From assembly GCA_000333855.2 (NCBI GenBank), contig CM007336.1, positions 376,146 to 440,145 of the forward strand: DNA of 64,000 nucleotides. Direction: 5' to 3'. The first letter of the stretch is position 1. Every line of letters starts with the position of its first letter. Of this stretch, positions 9,486-21,400 are shown in pieces. The stretch is from Endotrypanum monterogeii. Its lineage: Eukaryota > Euglenozoa > Kinetoplastea > Trypanosomatida > Trypanosomatidae. Below the pieces are notes generated by a model. That model searched no databases, had not been told where the DNA came from, and was given only the letters and a program-made list of their open reading frames with translations. The translations under genes were made by a program, and so were the position numbers.

Positions 9486-11018
9486 ATGTCTCGCACTGCG
9501 TCTCATCAAGCAGTGGTTTCATTACCGTCGACTGTGTCAGGCAGACGCGTAGCGGAAGCGCGATCGACCTCGATGGCGGGTGACTCCACCTCGGCCGGGC
9601 TGACAGAGAGGAGTATAACGTTGCTGCAGTCGCTGGTGCAGCCCACGCGGTACCACCGCCGTGTGCAGCCTCGGTTTGAAATTGTTAGTGTGAGTGACCC
9701 GGACTTTGTGAGGTACGATCTGAAGAGGTATTTAGCTCATGAGGTTAACAGCGGTGCCGCGGCACCTAATCGCGCGGCACCGCAGCAGTCACGTCGTGAC
9801 AGGCGCCACAGCGCACCGTCGGAGGAGGCGGGTGGACCATGTGTCACTGAAGAGTACCATATAGGTAATAATCGGCAGCCGCACAACTACGGGTGGACTA
9901 CCCGTCCGTCATCATTGAGTGATGCTGGTCGCGGAGACGAGCCGTTCGGGTATCGGTCCCCTCCTCGCAGGGCAGGGCCACCCACCGCGCCACCTGACCC
10001 AATCGGTGCGGGCGAGGGTTTTGCATACAGGGAAAGGGGTGCAGATGGTGCTTATGATCGTCGGGGCAGTGGGAACGGCACTCATTACCCACAGCACCAG
10101 TCATCGCAGCAGAACAGGGAGCGACTGAGTGAGCACTACCCATCGTCACCGTGGGGGATGGAGAGCAGAGGCAGTCTCCCTTACAGGCATGGGACCGAAC
10201 AGGAGCGAGGCGAGGAGTTGCCTGGCGGATGGCGAACGACAGACCGACTTTCGAGCTCCAGTTCATTCATTTCTCATATGGCGAGCGATAATGGTGCCGT
10301 GCGCCAGCACTCAGGACACGATGGTCACCCTGACGGTGGCGATATGTGGGTAGACATGGCGCACGGCGCGTATCGTGACCACCATGAAAGCAGCATCGCC
10401 GGCGAGCTGCCATATCACCATTCGCCTTCGCCTGCATCGACGCTGCGGGAAGGTGGCCAATCTGAGGGCGTGCCGTTATTGTTAGCCGAGGCACCCACTG
10501 CTCAAAGTCCGGCTCTACGCCAGCTCCGCACTCAGCGAAGTCATGGGGGGCCGACTGACGTAGGGTCGCAGCGGAGGCAGCACCTTCACCACGGTGCCGT
10601 GGAGTCGCCCAACGAGAGGAAAAAAAAGAAGGCGCGTTCAAAAAAACGACACACTCGCGCCTTTCAAAACCGAACGACGCACACGTGGGTGTCAACGAAC
10701 ACGACGACATCCGTGATCCTCCCTTCCGCCACAGTGCGTCTGGTTCCAGTATCGACGGTTGTCATGGGGGGGCATGATAGACCCTTGGATGGCCGTTGGG
10801 CTACCGCGGCCGTCTTGGCACCGGCATCACCATACACACTAGGCTCTGCGGTTCCAGGGCACCAGTGGCAACATTCGAGGATGGAGGTGCTAGACGACAG
10901 CGCGGACGCCGCTGCCTATGCGCGCAGTCACGCAGGAAGCTCCTTATCTCGTCGGTACCAATCCGAAGTGAAGGCCCCAAGCGAAGATGTTGTGTGTCAG
11001 AGCATGCCCGCGCTTTGA
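9486..11018 (+). CDS. Unknown low-complexity protein, 510 residues
   Basis: No family is recognised. The N-terminal ~90 residues look folded (LQSLVQPTRYHRRVQPRFEI, then a DPDFVRYDLKRYL segment). A long stretch rich in Gly, Ser, His, Arg and Gln follows and is probably disordered. Near residues 375-390 is a basic cluster (ERKKKKARSKKRHTR) that could act as a nuclear signal or bind membrane or nucleic acid. It is followed directly by a Thr-rich beta-like segment (TWVSTNTTTSVILPS) and a VPVSTVV string. A similar Thr-rich segment after basic residues occurs in the next gene. No membrane segment or signal peptide is seen. A cytoskeletal or scaffold role would be a guess. Confidence 0.75.
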   Translation: MSRTASHQAVVSLPSTVSGRRVAEARSTSMAGDSTSAGLTERSITLLQSLVQPTRYHRRVQPRFEIVSVSDPDFVRYDLKRYLAHEVNSGAAAPNRAAPQQSRRDRRHSAPSEEAGGPCVTEEYHIGNNRQPHNYGWTTRPSSLSDAGRGDEPFGYRSPPRRAGPPTAPPDPIGAGEGFAYRERGADGAYDRRGSGNGTHYPQHQSSQQNRERLSEHYPSSPWGMESRGSLPYRHGTEQERGEELPGGWRTTDRLSSSSSFISHMASDNGAVRQHSGHDGHPDGGDMWVDMAHGAYRDHHESSIAGELPYHHSPSPASTLREGGQSEGVPLLLAEAPTAQSPALRQLRTQRSHGGPTDVGSQRRQHLHHGAVESPNERKKKKARSKKRHTRAFQNRTTHTWVSTNTTTSVILPSATVRLVPVSTVVMGGHDRPLDGRWATAAVLAPASPYTLGSAVPGHQWQHSRMEVLDDSADAAAYARSHAGSSLSRRYQSEVKAPSEDVVCQSMPAL

Positions 11019-12542
11019 TCGGGAGCACACAGTTTTGCTACAGTGGGTGCGAAGGGGTTTGTCAGGGTTGGATGTGTGAGATTGTCTTGCCGTTGCTCAC
11101 CGCCATAGTACCGCTCGCTCTTCTAGAAACGGTCGACCTTGCATCACGGGGTTGCGAGGATAGGGGTGACGGGGGAGGAGGAGACGTGAGGGAAGGGTGT
11201 GACGTCAAAGTCGATGGTCCTGCTCGCACCTCCCCCTCCGCCCATCGGTCCTGGAGTCTCTTTCTCCGGCTACGTCTGCTGATTTTATCACACCTCGCAC
11301 CTCTCGACTCTCATCCTGCACCCGGACAGGCCTTCTCGGCCAACAATCACGTTGTGAGATGGCCACTCACAATATCCTGCGCACTCTTCAAAGAACATAT
11401 TCTTCTCCTCTTCCCCCCTCTTTTCTCCCCCTCTCCCACACAGACACAGGAAGAGGTTTCTATCGCTTTCGTTTTTTCCAGTATCTGATCGGAGAGGAAA
11501 AAAAATATATTTTGCAAGGGCATCCTTGTGCTGTGGGCTACCCCATTTTTCCCCGATTTCGGTGCTCAAGGCAGTATCACTTCTCTATATCCCCCCCCCT
11601 CTCATCCTTTTTTTATTTTGCGTCTCTCTCTTTGTCTCTTTCCCTCTCCCCTTTTCTTAGCTGCCGCCGCGCTACCTCGACATCGCCGCACCATTTTTTT
11701 TTTCTGTTTTTATATGGTAGGTATTCGTCTCACTCGCGCATGTGAGTGTTGCGTGTAGTTGAGGGAGAGGCCTGGTGATAACTCTTTTTTTTTTTGTGGT
11801 GAATCTACGGATCCTTGGCTGCTGCTCCCCCCCACCCCCTTTCATTCCTTCTCTTCCTTGTGTCAATGCGCCAACACGTGGGGGTGATGACATGGGTCAA
11901 GTGCCTGTAAAGTCGAAGACCTCAGAGTCATCTCTCTCTGACGGGGTGCCGTCCGTCGAATGCTGCTGTTATGTCACCACGGTGGAGCAACGTGCGGCAC
12001 GTGAACTGCTATTCCCCCTCCCCCCCGGTTGTTCTTATTGTGGATGTGAGGCAACATACCCAACTATCCCCCGTCCTCAATCACCCATTGTCGTGTAACC
12101 TGTGGCGCATGTGCGAGGTGGTGGTGGGGCGGACACACGCACACAGATCCATGGCTCGTGCTGTGGTGTAGAGAGACGTATTCAGCACAGGGCAGCTTTC
12201 ATATGTTTATTGGCTATACATATGCAGGAATCGAGACCAACATAAGACGTCTTTTTTTTTTCCCCGCAGTCGCTGCGCAGGGGCGAATGCGTGTGAGGGG
12301 TGAGTTGTGGTGCTATGCTCATTGCTTGGCCTTCTTTGAAGGCATCCGTAGCTCGTTCTCGACGACCGAGAAGTCGTCTGTGGTGCAGCCGTTGATGATG
12401 TGTGACTTCATCTGAAGTGCGCACCCCTTCCCTCCTATAGATTCTCGTCACCTTGAGAGTGGTGTGCGGTCTCTTTATATTGTACTAGATATCTTATATA
12501 TTATGTTTTGCAGTCATCGTCCTTCGGGCCAGGAGCGACCCC

Positions 12543-12579
<37 letters not shown>

Positions 12580-13942
12580 CTCCCATTGTGTCATGTTCGA
12601 TTCGGAGAAAGAAGAAGGGGGGGGGGCAGGGGTGAGCGAGTGAAGGGAAAGGGGGAGAGGAAGGTTGGACCCCTCGCTGCTGTTCGGAGATATCAGGGAG
12701 AGGTTTATAGGGTTGAGATGCCTCTCCCTCCCGCCTCTCTTCTGTTTCGTTCGTATCCTGTAATTCTTGTCTTCCCGGGTATATGTTTCGTTGACTTGCC
12801 TGGGGATCACGTGGCGTGTATGTCCCTGCGTGCGTGGATGTTCGTGTGTAGATGAATGAATGTAGTGGGGCCTAATCTTTTTTTTTAGGTGCACGTTGCC
12901 ACGTGTGACAGGGATGAGCAGCTGAGTCAGTTAATGCGGACAAAGCTGTGCTGTGGATGTGTGCTGCGAGTGATTGCATAAGCCCCATATGCCTCATTAA
13001 GAAGGCTGCAGATTATTTAAATACTTGCACTCTCTCTTGCTTTTTTCCCCCTTTTCGGATTGAGGTGTAGATCTTGTGGAACGACCGCATCAGCAACGAG
13101 TTCCCCGAAAAAAAAAGAAAAAAAATATATATATTAGCGCTAAGAAAGTGTTCGACTCAAACAGATATGTATTGCTCGTTTTTTTTTTTTTTGTTGAGTT
13201 GTTGGTATCTGCTCACTTGTCGTTCGACATCTTGTCCTCCTCTCTCTACTCATCTCCATCCACAGCCGTCCTGATGGCCTTTGTTGTCAAAACACCTCTC
13301 TAGGCTTGTTCGCCCTGTGCCACACATTTTTTATCTCCTCTTTCTTGTTCCCCTTTTCCTTGTTGCTGTTGCGGGCTACAGAGCGAGAGGGCCGCGACAC
13401 ATTTTCACGGAGAACCCAGCGCCTTTTTTTTCTTTGTCTCGAGAAGAGGGTCGGTGCTGCTACTACTACTAGAGGTGGTTTGCGCCTACACCAGGTTATA
13501 TACACTGCGTTCACTTCATCCCCACAGACAACTGTATGCACACATATGTGAAGGGAAGCACACCGTATATATATATATATATATATAGATATATTTCCCT
13601 ACTTGTCTATCCTTATTAAGTAACGTATTTGGAGTTATTCCGCTCTTACAGTTTTTATTTTTTTTTGCTTACACCCCTCCCCCAAAACAAAAAAAATTGT
13701 GTATTATATATATATATATATATATAGATATATATACATATACACTTCCATACATTTTTGCGACACAGGGGTTCTCGACAGTGTGATACCGTAATAGTTG
13801 AGTTCTCCGTCTTCCCCTTCCTCTTCCATTTTGATCAGTCTAGTATACGTCATCCAACTCAGCAACCAGTAGTCGACACACACACACAAAAAAAAAAAAA
13901 CTAGCAAGGAACAGAGAAGAAAGACGGGGTCGGGCAAGAGTG
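11019..13942. other. Long spacer, nothing coding recognised
   Basis: This 2.9-kb stretch is mostly 3' UTR and spacer. It holds a (CA)n tract at 12546-12578, (TA)n tracts at 13566-13587 and 13705-13726, and many pyrimidine runs. Two pyrimidine tract plus AG sites occur, at 13227-13266 and 13809-13838; the second is the better acceptor for the gene at 13943. Short frames here are low-complexity and have no gene-like composition. Confidence 0.6.
12546..12578. repeat. (CA)n microsatellite
   Basis: About 16 uninterrupted AC units in the spacer between the 9486 and 13943 genes. Confidence 0.95.
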
Positions 13943-14935
13943 ATGGCGCACATCGACGGTTACACAACAAAGCAGACATACGTGACGAGGTATACGACCG
14001 ACGTCGACCCACGGACACTGCCGGAATTCGTAGTCCGCCCCACCGTGTCCTCTGCCGAGGGCCGGCATGATGGCGACGCACGTGAGGGGCGGCAGGCAGA
14101 CATGAAGATCGCCCATCCATCGCCTCAGGTCCATGAGGTGCACCGACGCGCGCCACTGAGCTTCAAAGACTCACCTCCCCCCAAAAACGATGCCGTCGCT
14201 CGCGAGGGTCACGGCTATTGGCAGTCGCATTCTAGCCTCGGTGCGGACAAGTACAGGCGCAACGAGACCTCGATGTCAACATCGTCCAGGGCGACCTCGC
14301 CGAGTTTCGCCTCCAGCAGCACCGATACCCAGTGTTCCCATCGCTTGCGAAAGAAATATGTCACAACCACCGTCACCACCATCACTACCACCACAATTTT
14401 GCTTCCCAACATGCATGGGGCGTGTATTATACCATCTACCGTTGCGTCCCATCAAACACAGCAACGAAGCGACGCGGCGGGTTCTCGAAATCCTGCGGTC
14501 ATTGAAAACTACAGTGACACCTATGAAGACACGCAGCCGCTGTCTCAGCGCCCTTATAAATCGAATAGCGAGGGCGGTGGGGGTGGTTATCTCGAGCGCC
14601 CTCATGCCGATGGTGGCAGCTCCGTAGTGCCATCAACGTCGCAGATTGTTGCGAATGACAAGAGCTCTAGACCGTGGGAGTACCACCAGCACACGAGCAA
14701 TCAGGTAGCGATGGATAGTCGAGAAGAGCTGCCCACGCTGCAGGACCTGGGTATCACCAGCTACTTCGATAAAGGTGGTCTGGCGAACGGGATCGCGGTG
14801 CCGCAGCGAGGGGATGTACCATACGCGACACCGACGTATCACCACTCCCACAGCGGAGCTGCTCCTCTTCGGCAGCAGCCGTGGGTCTCGGCAGAGACGC
14901 GATATGAGGTGGAGGGCGGTAAAAGACATTACTAG
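13943..14935 (+). CDS. Unknown Ser/Thr/His-rich protein, 330 residues
   Basis: No family is recognised. The first ATG is at 13943, about 105 nt after a pyrimidine tract with AG at 13837-13838. The N-terminus (YTTKQTYVTRYTTDVDP, then LPEFVVRP) may form beta strands. Near residues 135-155 a basic LRKKY precedes a run of Thr-rich beta-like sequence (VTTTVTTITTTTILLPN), then IIPSTV. The remainder is rich in Ser, Gln, His, Gly and Tyr and is likely disordered. A short conserved-looking segment (LPTLQDLGITSYFDKGG) lies near residues 257-273. There is no signal peptide or membrane segment. It shares its general design with the preceding gene and could be a distant relative. Confidence 0.7.
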   Translation: MAHIDGYTTKQTYVTRYTTDVDPRTLPEFVVRPTVSSAEGRHDGDAREGRQADMKIAHPSPQVHEVHRRAPLSFKDSPPPKNDAVAREGHGYWQSHSSLGADKYRRNETSMSTSSRATSPSFASSSTDTQCSHRLRKKYVTTTVTTITTTTILLPNMHGACIIPSTVASHQTQQRSDAAGSRNPAVIENYSDTYEDTQPLSQRPYKSNSEGGGGGYLERPHADGGSSVVPSTSQIVANDKSSRPWEYHQHTSNQVAMDSREELPTLQDLGITSYFDKGGLANGIAVPQRGDVPYATPTYHHSHSGAAPLRQQPWVSAETRYEVEGGKRHY

Positions 14936-15335
14936 AGCCTTGGAGCGAGGAGGGGGGCAAATGAGGGTGTGTGTGTGTGTGTGTGTTGCACCGACCGCTC
15001 CCTTCCTTCTCCTTCCCACTTGCGCAGCGAAGTGTACTGTGATCGTGACTGTTCTCGGTCTTGTAGGCTGATGACCATTATCTTCCCCTTCCCCGCTTTC
15101 TATATATATATATATATATATATTTATTTATATACATAATATTGCTGCGTCGCTGTCATTGTGTTGAGGCACTGCGTATACATTTGGGTGCCGTGCCCTC
15201 TTTCCATCCTTGTTGTCTTTTTCTTTTTGCTTGTTGTTGCCGCCTTTTGGATTTCTCTCCGGTTTGCATTAAACACAACACACACACAACACACACACAC
15301 AAAAGGAAGAAAAATGTAAAGCTAAATCATATACC

Positions 15336-15369
<34 letters not shown>

Positions 15370-18300
15370 TGTATTTAATGCATTCTGGCTGAGAATTAAA
15401 AAGGAAGACTGCGAGAACTCGGATTGCGGCCTCTTGAGAAAATTATGATACTAGATGATAATATAAATTTATATACTATATGTATACATTGTACCCACAC
15501 ACTATATATTTATATATTTATATGCGCATATTTAGCAGCCGTTTTTCTGTATTTTATTATTATTATTATTAGCATCTCATCCCATACAACGATGAATAGG
15601 AAGGGAAGGGGGGGTGCGACGAGGGATGGGTATATAGGAATGAGATTGCAGATAATCACTCGTACATGTATCGTTTCAATATGAAAAAGTAGACAACAAC
15701 GACAGCAAAAGACGCGATGATTTTTTTTTTTTTTTACTTCCTTCCTTTTCATTTTGCGCTTCGTATACGGCCCTCACCGATGGTTATTCGGTTTCTATCG
15801 TTTCCTCATTCTATGTGCTCTTCTCACCATCCAATCACCCACATCACAGATTCTCTCTCTCCCAGATTGTCCTGCCTCCCTGTAAGCTGTATCCCCCTCC
15901 TCCCCCTTTTGTTCTCATCGCCTTTTGAAATTATTCTTCCCCATTCTGTGCTGTGCCTTTGCACTTCCCTTCCCTGCCAACTCCTCCTCCTTTGGAGACT
16001 TGTTTCACATATGCGCTCATGCAGCTGCGTGAAAAAAAAAAAGTTTTATCGTTGTGGAGGGTGCCCTGGTGAAACAGAAAGGACGTGGCCTTGTATCTAT
16101 TTCTCTAGCCTGGGCGACCCTTGAGGTGTATTTATTTGGTATGATACATTAATTTTTTTCTTTCCTTTCTTGCCCCCTCCCCCCTCTTTTTTTTTTTTTC
16201 TTGTGTGTGTGTGTGTGTGTGTGGAGGGGGGGGTACGCAGTCGAATGTTGATATAGTCGGCTTCTCTTCCCTGTTTTCTCCTCCTCGCTGTTGGCACTCG
16301 GTGGCCGCGTGGCACTGTTTTATCCCCTACTGGGGGGGGGGGCGGAGGGAGGGGGGGGACCATGGTGGTGGTTGATTTCTTTTTTTTTTCCTGGCCCTTT
16401 TCTTGTGAATGTGTTGCCTTATCGTTGTCGACAAGGCCCCCCCCCTCCCTCGGCAGTGTTTCTCCATCTACTTTATTCCCTTGTTGTTTGTCGTTCTTTA
16501 TTTCTTTTGTTTTATTTATATCTTTGCTTCCACTTCTTATATTCATAGAGGGGCATGCAAGACACACACACACACACACACACACATGCACACAGAGGAG
16601 GACACTCGGAAAGCGAAAGGGAGGGCGAACAGGAGCATCATCAAATCAGAAGAATCACTTCCTCCTTACATTTGTGGTATCCGCTTAATAAATACACGAG
16701 CAAAAAAAAAAAAGAGAGCAGACGGAATTCACACACATACATACACACACACACACATATATATATCTATATATGTTTTCTGAAGATGGCAGGCGTAAAT
16801 AATATCAGCAAGTCAACAGGATCGACGAAGTCTCCACAGTTGTTGAGGGAAGCGAGAGGACTGAAAGAAAGAGGCGGGGTCGGGTAGGTATTGAGGTCGG
16901 TGATCTGAGTTTTATTTTTTCGAACCTTTTTTTTCCCAGATCGATTCCTTTACGCATCGTACGTGTGTGTGTGTGTGTGTGTGTGTGTACGTGTGCTTCC
17001 ATGTGTTGGTAAGCAGTATAATATCTCGTACACACGCAGTCATCTAGTCGTTTGCTATCGTTTCGAGGAATCCCCTTCGCCTTTCTCGCTGCTGCTCTAC
17101 ACAAATTTCGCCCTTTTCCCTAATGTGCACTGCTGCTTGGTGGGCGGAGCGCGCGTGTTTTTGAGAGGGGGACGTATCTTGCATAGGCGTTCTTTTTTCC
17201 CGAGCTAACAACTTCCCTCGTGCTCCCTCCTCCCAAGGCGCTTGATATTGTTATTATTTTTTTGGTGCGCATTCTTTACTGCTCTGCATCGCCCTCGTCG
17301 TCGTCTCCACCGTCTCGTCCGTGCTGTGCTTCTATTTTTTTCGCTGTCATGCAAGTATGCTGGGCTCCAATGACATATGCACATGCGTTGGTTTACCTAG
17401 GGCTTGTCCACTGCGGCTTCTCATTCACTGGATATTGGCCGCCACCGCCTTTTCTCTCGTCTTTCTCCCCCTTCCATCTGACACACACACACACGCACAC
17501 ACACACACACATGCACACACACAGTAAGACATCCGCGCGCACACATCCGTACCGCTGCGCATTGCACAGTTGGCGCATCTTTTATTTTCAATTATTCCCT
17601 ACGAAGTAACCCCAAATATTCAAAACTTTGCGTGGTGCTATCGCCGTATGGGAAGGCGCGTCCGCTCTGGATAACCCTTACCGGAAAAGAAAGAGGCCCG
17701 AGGGCTGTGCTGTGTGTCTGGCGCTTGTCTGTGTGTTGGTGTTCAGTTTATTTTGGTTTCTCGGCATGTCATGCTTCTCTCTTACTTTACCTACTCGCTC
17801 TATCTGCCGAGAATCACTACATGTTTTGCGAGGCTAGAACACAACTTGACTTGTGCGTAAGGATTTTGAAGGTGTATCGGTGGGTGTGCGTGCATTTATG
17901 CAGCATCCATAGCCCACCCCGACGTTGTCACAATTAGCTTCCTGGCTTTATTATATATATTTAAATATATATAAAATCCCTCACTTCCTCCCCCGCCAAG
18001 GAGGGGGAAAGGTAGCTTATTCTCATAGACCGTGACTCTTTTTTTTTTTTCTTCATACTACATATATACCTAATATATATATATATATATATATTTTTTT
18101 TTCTCAAGTGAATACGCTCTCTCCCCTCTTTTGTTCATTTTGCTGTGCATGTGGAGGCCCCCCTCTTCCCTCCTCATCCTTTTTTAAATTTTCCTTTTTC
18201 CCATCAGGTGTGTGTGTGTGTGTATTGTGCTGGTAAGGTCTCACTCCAGTAACTCTCTCTTGGATGAGTCGATACGCGGTCTGAGCACTGTGCATATCTC

Positions 18301-18469
18301 TATCTATATAAAGGTGGTGTGGGGCTGAGAGGCTTCCCCCCCTTTTTTTAATTATTATTATAGGTCGGCTCTTGTGTTTTTTGTGTGTGCACTGCCTGCT
18401 GTGTGAAGGGGGGGGGTGGAGTGCTTCTGCAGTTTCTTTTGCCCCTCCCCTCCTTCTCCTGTTGAGTTG
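14936..18469. other. 3.5-kb spacer, nothing coding recognised
   Basis: This is the longest spacer in the window. It holds (TA)n at 15101-15122, 15344-15370 and 18073-18094, (TG)n or (CA)n near 14967-14985, 16203-16222, 16562-16586, 16963-16988 and 17481-17516, and many T-runs and C-runs. It probably contains the long 3' UTR of the preceding mRNA. The largest frames encode Phe/Ser/His/Thr-rich sequence from microsatellites. Confidence 0.6.
18465..18466 (+). promoter_or_regulatory. Predicted spliced-leader acceptor AG, 18470 gene
   Basis: A pyrimidine tract at about 18432-18460 ends in this AG, three bases before the ATG at 18470. An alternative AG at 18430-18431 would also give the same start. 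Confidence 0.45.
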
Positions 18470-21400
18470 ATGTCGCAGGAAACCACATTATACCAGCCCC
18501 CAGGGTCAGGGGTGGTGCACATGGTAGCCATCGAGGGAGCCCAAAACGTGTCTGAGGATGCACATCACAGGGCTAACGAGCATTACCTCAAGGCCTCTCC
18601 CGAGGCACTGCAGGGATGCAACGAGGTTCGGCCACCGCCTCGGCCGCCTTGCCACAACAGTGAAGGATCGACTTCAACTGCTCGATTGCGTAGGGGCATC
18701 ACCCTACCCCCACCACCTTCTTTTTATGGGGAGAGGAGCGCCGCTGCTACCGGGGTAGCAAGCACCACCGCTGCTGCTGTATCACAATGTGCTGTTTCTG
18801 CGGTACCAGTGACTGCAGAGCAGATGGATAGCAACCTAACTGGCGATACAGCGCGACTTTGTGATCAAGGTCTCTCAACGCAATTCGTTTCCCACGATAC
18901 GATCCATTCGGAATCCGTGTCCTTCTCATCGGTGTTGATCGCTGCAGGTGAGACCGTGCCGAAGGATCAGGCGCGGACACCCCTTATGAGCCCGACGTCG
19001 CTCCTAAACCCGATGACGGCCTGTTGGACTTCGGCCGTAGCAGCTCAAGACAGCTCTTCACCTCACTTCGTCGGCTCGGGTCTCTATCGACAGATGAGCA
19101 AGATCACGAAGAACCCATCTGTCCCCGCTGCCAAGGCTAGGGGAAGTGCACAGCTGCCTTTTGTACCTGTACTCCCACCACCACCGTTGACGCGTGAAGG
19201 TGTTGTAGATACGCGTGAACATGCGGGCGGTAGTGTGGCCCCTCACACGACCATAGCTGGCGGTGGATTGGCTCTTGTTGCCGCGCCAATAACAAAACCA
19301 GCGAGAACCATTGTCAGTGGGGGTAGCTTGTGTACTGTGCCACAACGCGAATTGTGCGCTCAGCCACGACATGGGCCATGCACGGAGATGGCGCCCCCCC
19401 ATTTGCGCAATGGCACACGTGATGGCAGTTGCGACACTCGGCGTTCCACGACTGCAGTGATTGCTCTGTGCCCTCAGCGACCTCCTTGTACTGCCGTGGA
19501 CGCGCTCGATATATCTCTTTTCTCTTCCTCTCCTCGGAGCGTCAGCCAAAGGGGGGAGCAGCCCAGCGTTGGGGATCAGGTGACACTGGCCGGTAGTCCT
19601 GACTCCAAGGAGCCTCCGCTTCTCGATATAACTCAGGTTCCCTTCCCGGCGCTCCTGTTGCCTTCAGAGACCTCAGTGACCACCTCTGCGACCAGTGATA
19701 CCAGATCACATCTGGGGAAAGACGAAGGGGCGCTGAACCTCAGCTTCAGGAAAAAAATGACGCCGAAGCACGGCGCTCTGGTTAGGCCGCAGCCCGAGAA
19801 GTTGACTCGAAATGCTTTCGTGTCAGAGAGTCCCTGCGAGTCTTCGCTACATTGCTGTGCAACTGCACGGGCCGCGGAGTCGGCGGTGGTGGTGGTGGCG
19901 CAGCAGGGGCAGCAGCCTACGGCGCAAAAAGAGGACCATCTTAGAGTTTCTTCACCCATCGATGGCTCGACATCAGGGGTGGTTGTGAACACCACGAGCT
20001 CGTTGCCACTGTTGGTTGCAGTGTGCCGAAGTAGCACCACCGACGTTCCTTCCTCACAGTCGACCACGCTCAGCGAGAAGGGTTTGCCTGTTCCAGCGGG
20101 GCTGCCTTCACCGAAAGCAAATGTGCCACTGAAGCCGCTGTCTGCGCCGTCTGGTGCTCGAGGATTACAGCCGCTGGGAGCAGCGCCGTGTCGTCGTCGC
20201 TCTGACAATACCGATGCCTCTCCTACAGCATCCGGTTGTACCTCCATCCTCGACTATTCTACGAGCACGTCAGTGAAGCCTTTGGGAGTTCGCAAGCCTT
20301 CGCGCGACGGCACGGAAGCATGGCTGCCGGCGCGGTCTATCTCCGAGGAGTTTCTCATGGACGCTACTCAGTCCGTGAGCGGAGAACCTCCGGCTGCAAC
20401 GGTGGCAGTAGAGCCCGCTCGGGACCCGACTCCGTTGCAGGCTACATCTTCTGAGTCCACCGTATCGACCACCTCGGTGCTGTGTCCTCTCGGAGACGGT
20501 CAGAGGGAGACTACCGCGCGCTTCACAGGACCCTCAATCGTGGCGCAGGAGGATTGTCTGCACTGCTTTTACCACAACAAAGCTCTTGCATCGGTCACGA
20601 AGACAAGCGAGGGTCTTCGAGCGTGCTGCACACTTGCGTCACCGGAAGGGGCATCTCTTCAGGGGATGCGAGGGCCGTCTGACCAGGGCATACCTAGCTC
20701 CTGCAGCGGCTCTCTTGACAAGATAGTTTGCAGTGCTGTGGAGGCGATCGGCAGTGTAGAGGGCCGGGACATTGCCAAGGCGAGGCGGTCCTTGTCACCT
20801 GAAAAAAACATATACCGTGATGATGTTCGGTGTATGATTAACAGCAATGCCACCCCTCTTACACGTAAAGCAGATGTCATGATGGATACATCCGCACACG
20901 GAGGCGGCTGTGTGATGCAGGAGGGTGGTGACGGCGCGATGCTCGCACAACCGATCTCAGGTGATGGTTTGTACCGCAGGCCGACTCGACAGACACATTG
21001 TAGCTGTTCCATCGGAGCGGCCCCGCTATGGGCGTGTTGCCGTCCTAGGGGGGGCTCCCCAATGCCATTGGTGTCGACTAGTGCCCCGCCCTCGTCCATT
21101 CTCCCCTATTCCCTTCCTTGCACGACACTCCCATGCACCTCAGCTGTTACCTCTGATGCTCAAGGCTCGCGTGGTGTTGGTGCTGCTAATGTCCTACAGC
21201 CCCTTGCAGTCCAACACGAAGTGGCTGCGCAGACCCGCGCTTCCATTACGGCAGCGTCCTCCGAGAATGCAGTGAGCTGCGTTCACATATGCCCCCCTCC
21301 CACCCTCACGGGACCATCTTCCGTACAACTGCATTGCCATGCAACCCCCGCAGAGACCGAGGCTGTCGCCTCACAGCTTCCCTTGCCCACTGATGCGTCT

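Noticed and set aside
15101..15370. Regular (TA)n tracts as telomeric or centromeric repeats or an origin
   Set aside because: They are simple microsatellites spread through most spacers of the window and carry no telomere hexamer or other origin hallmark.
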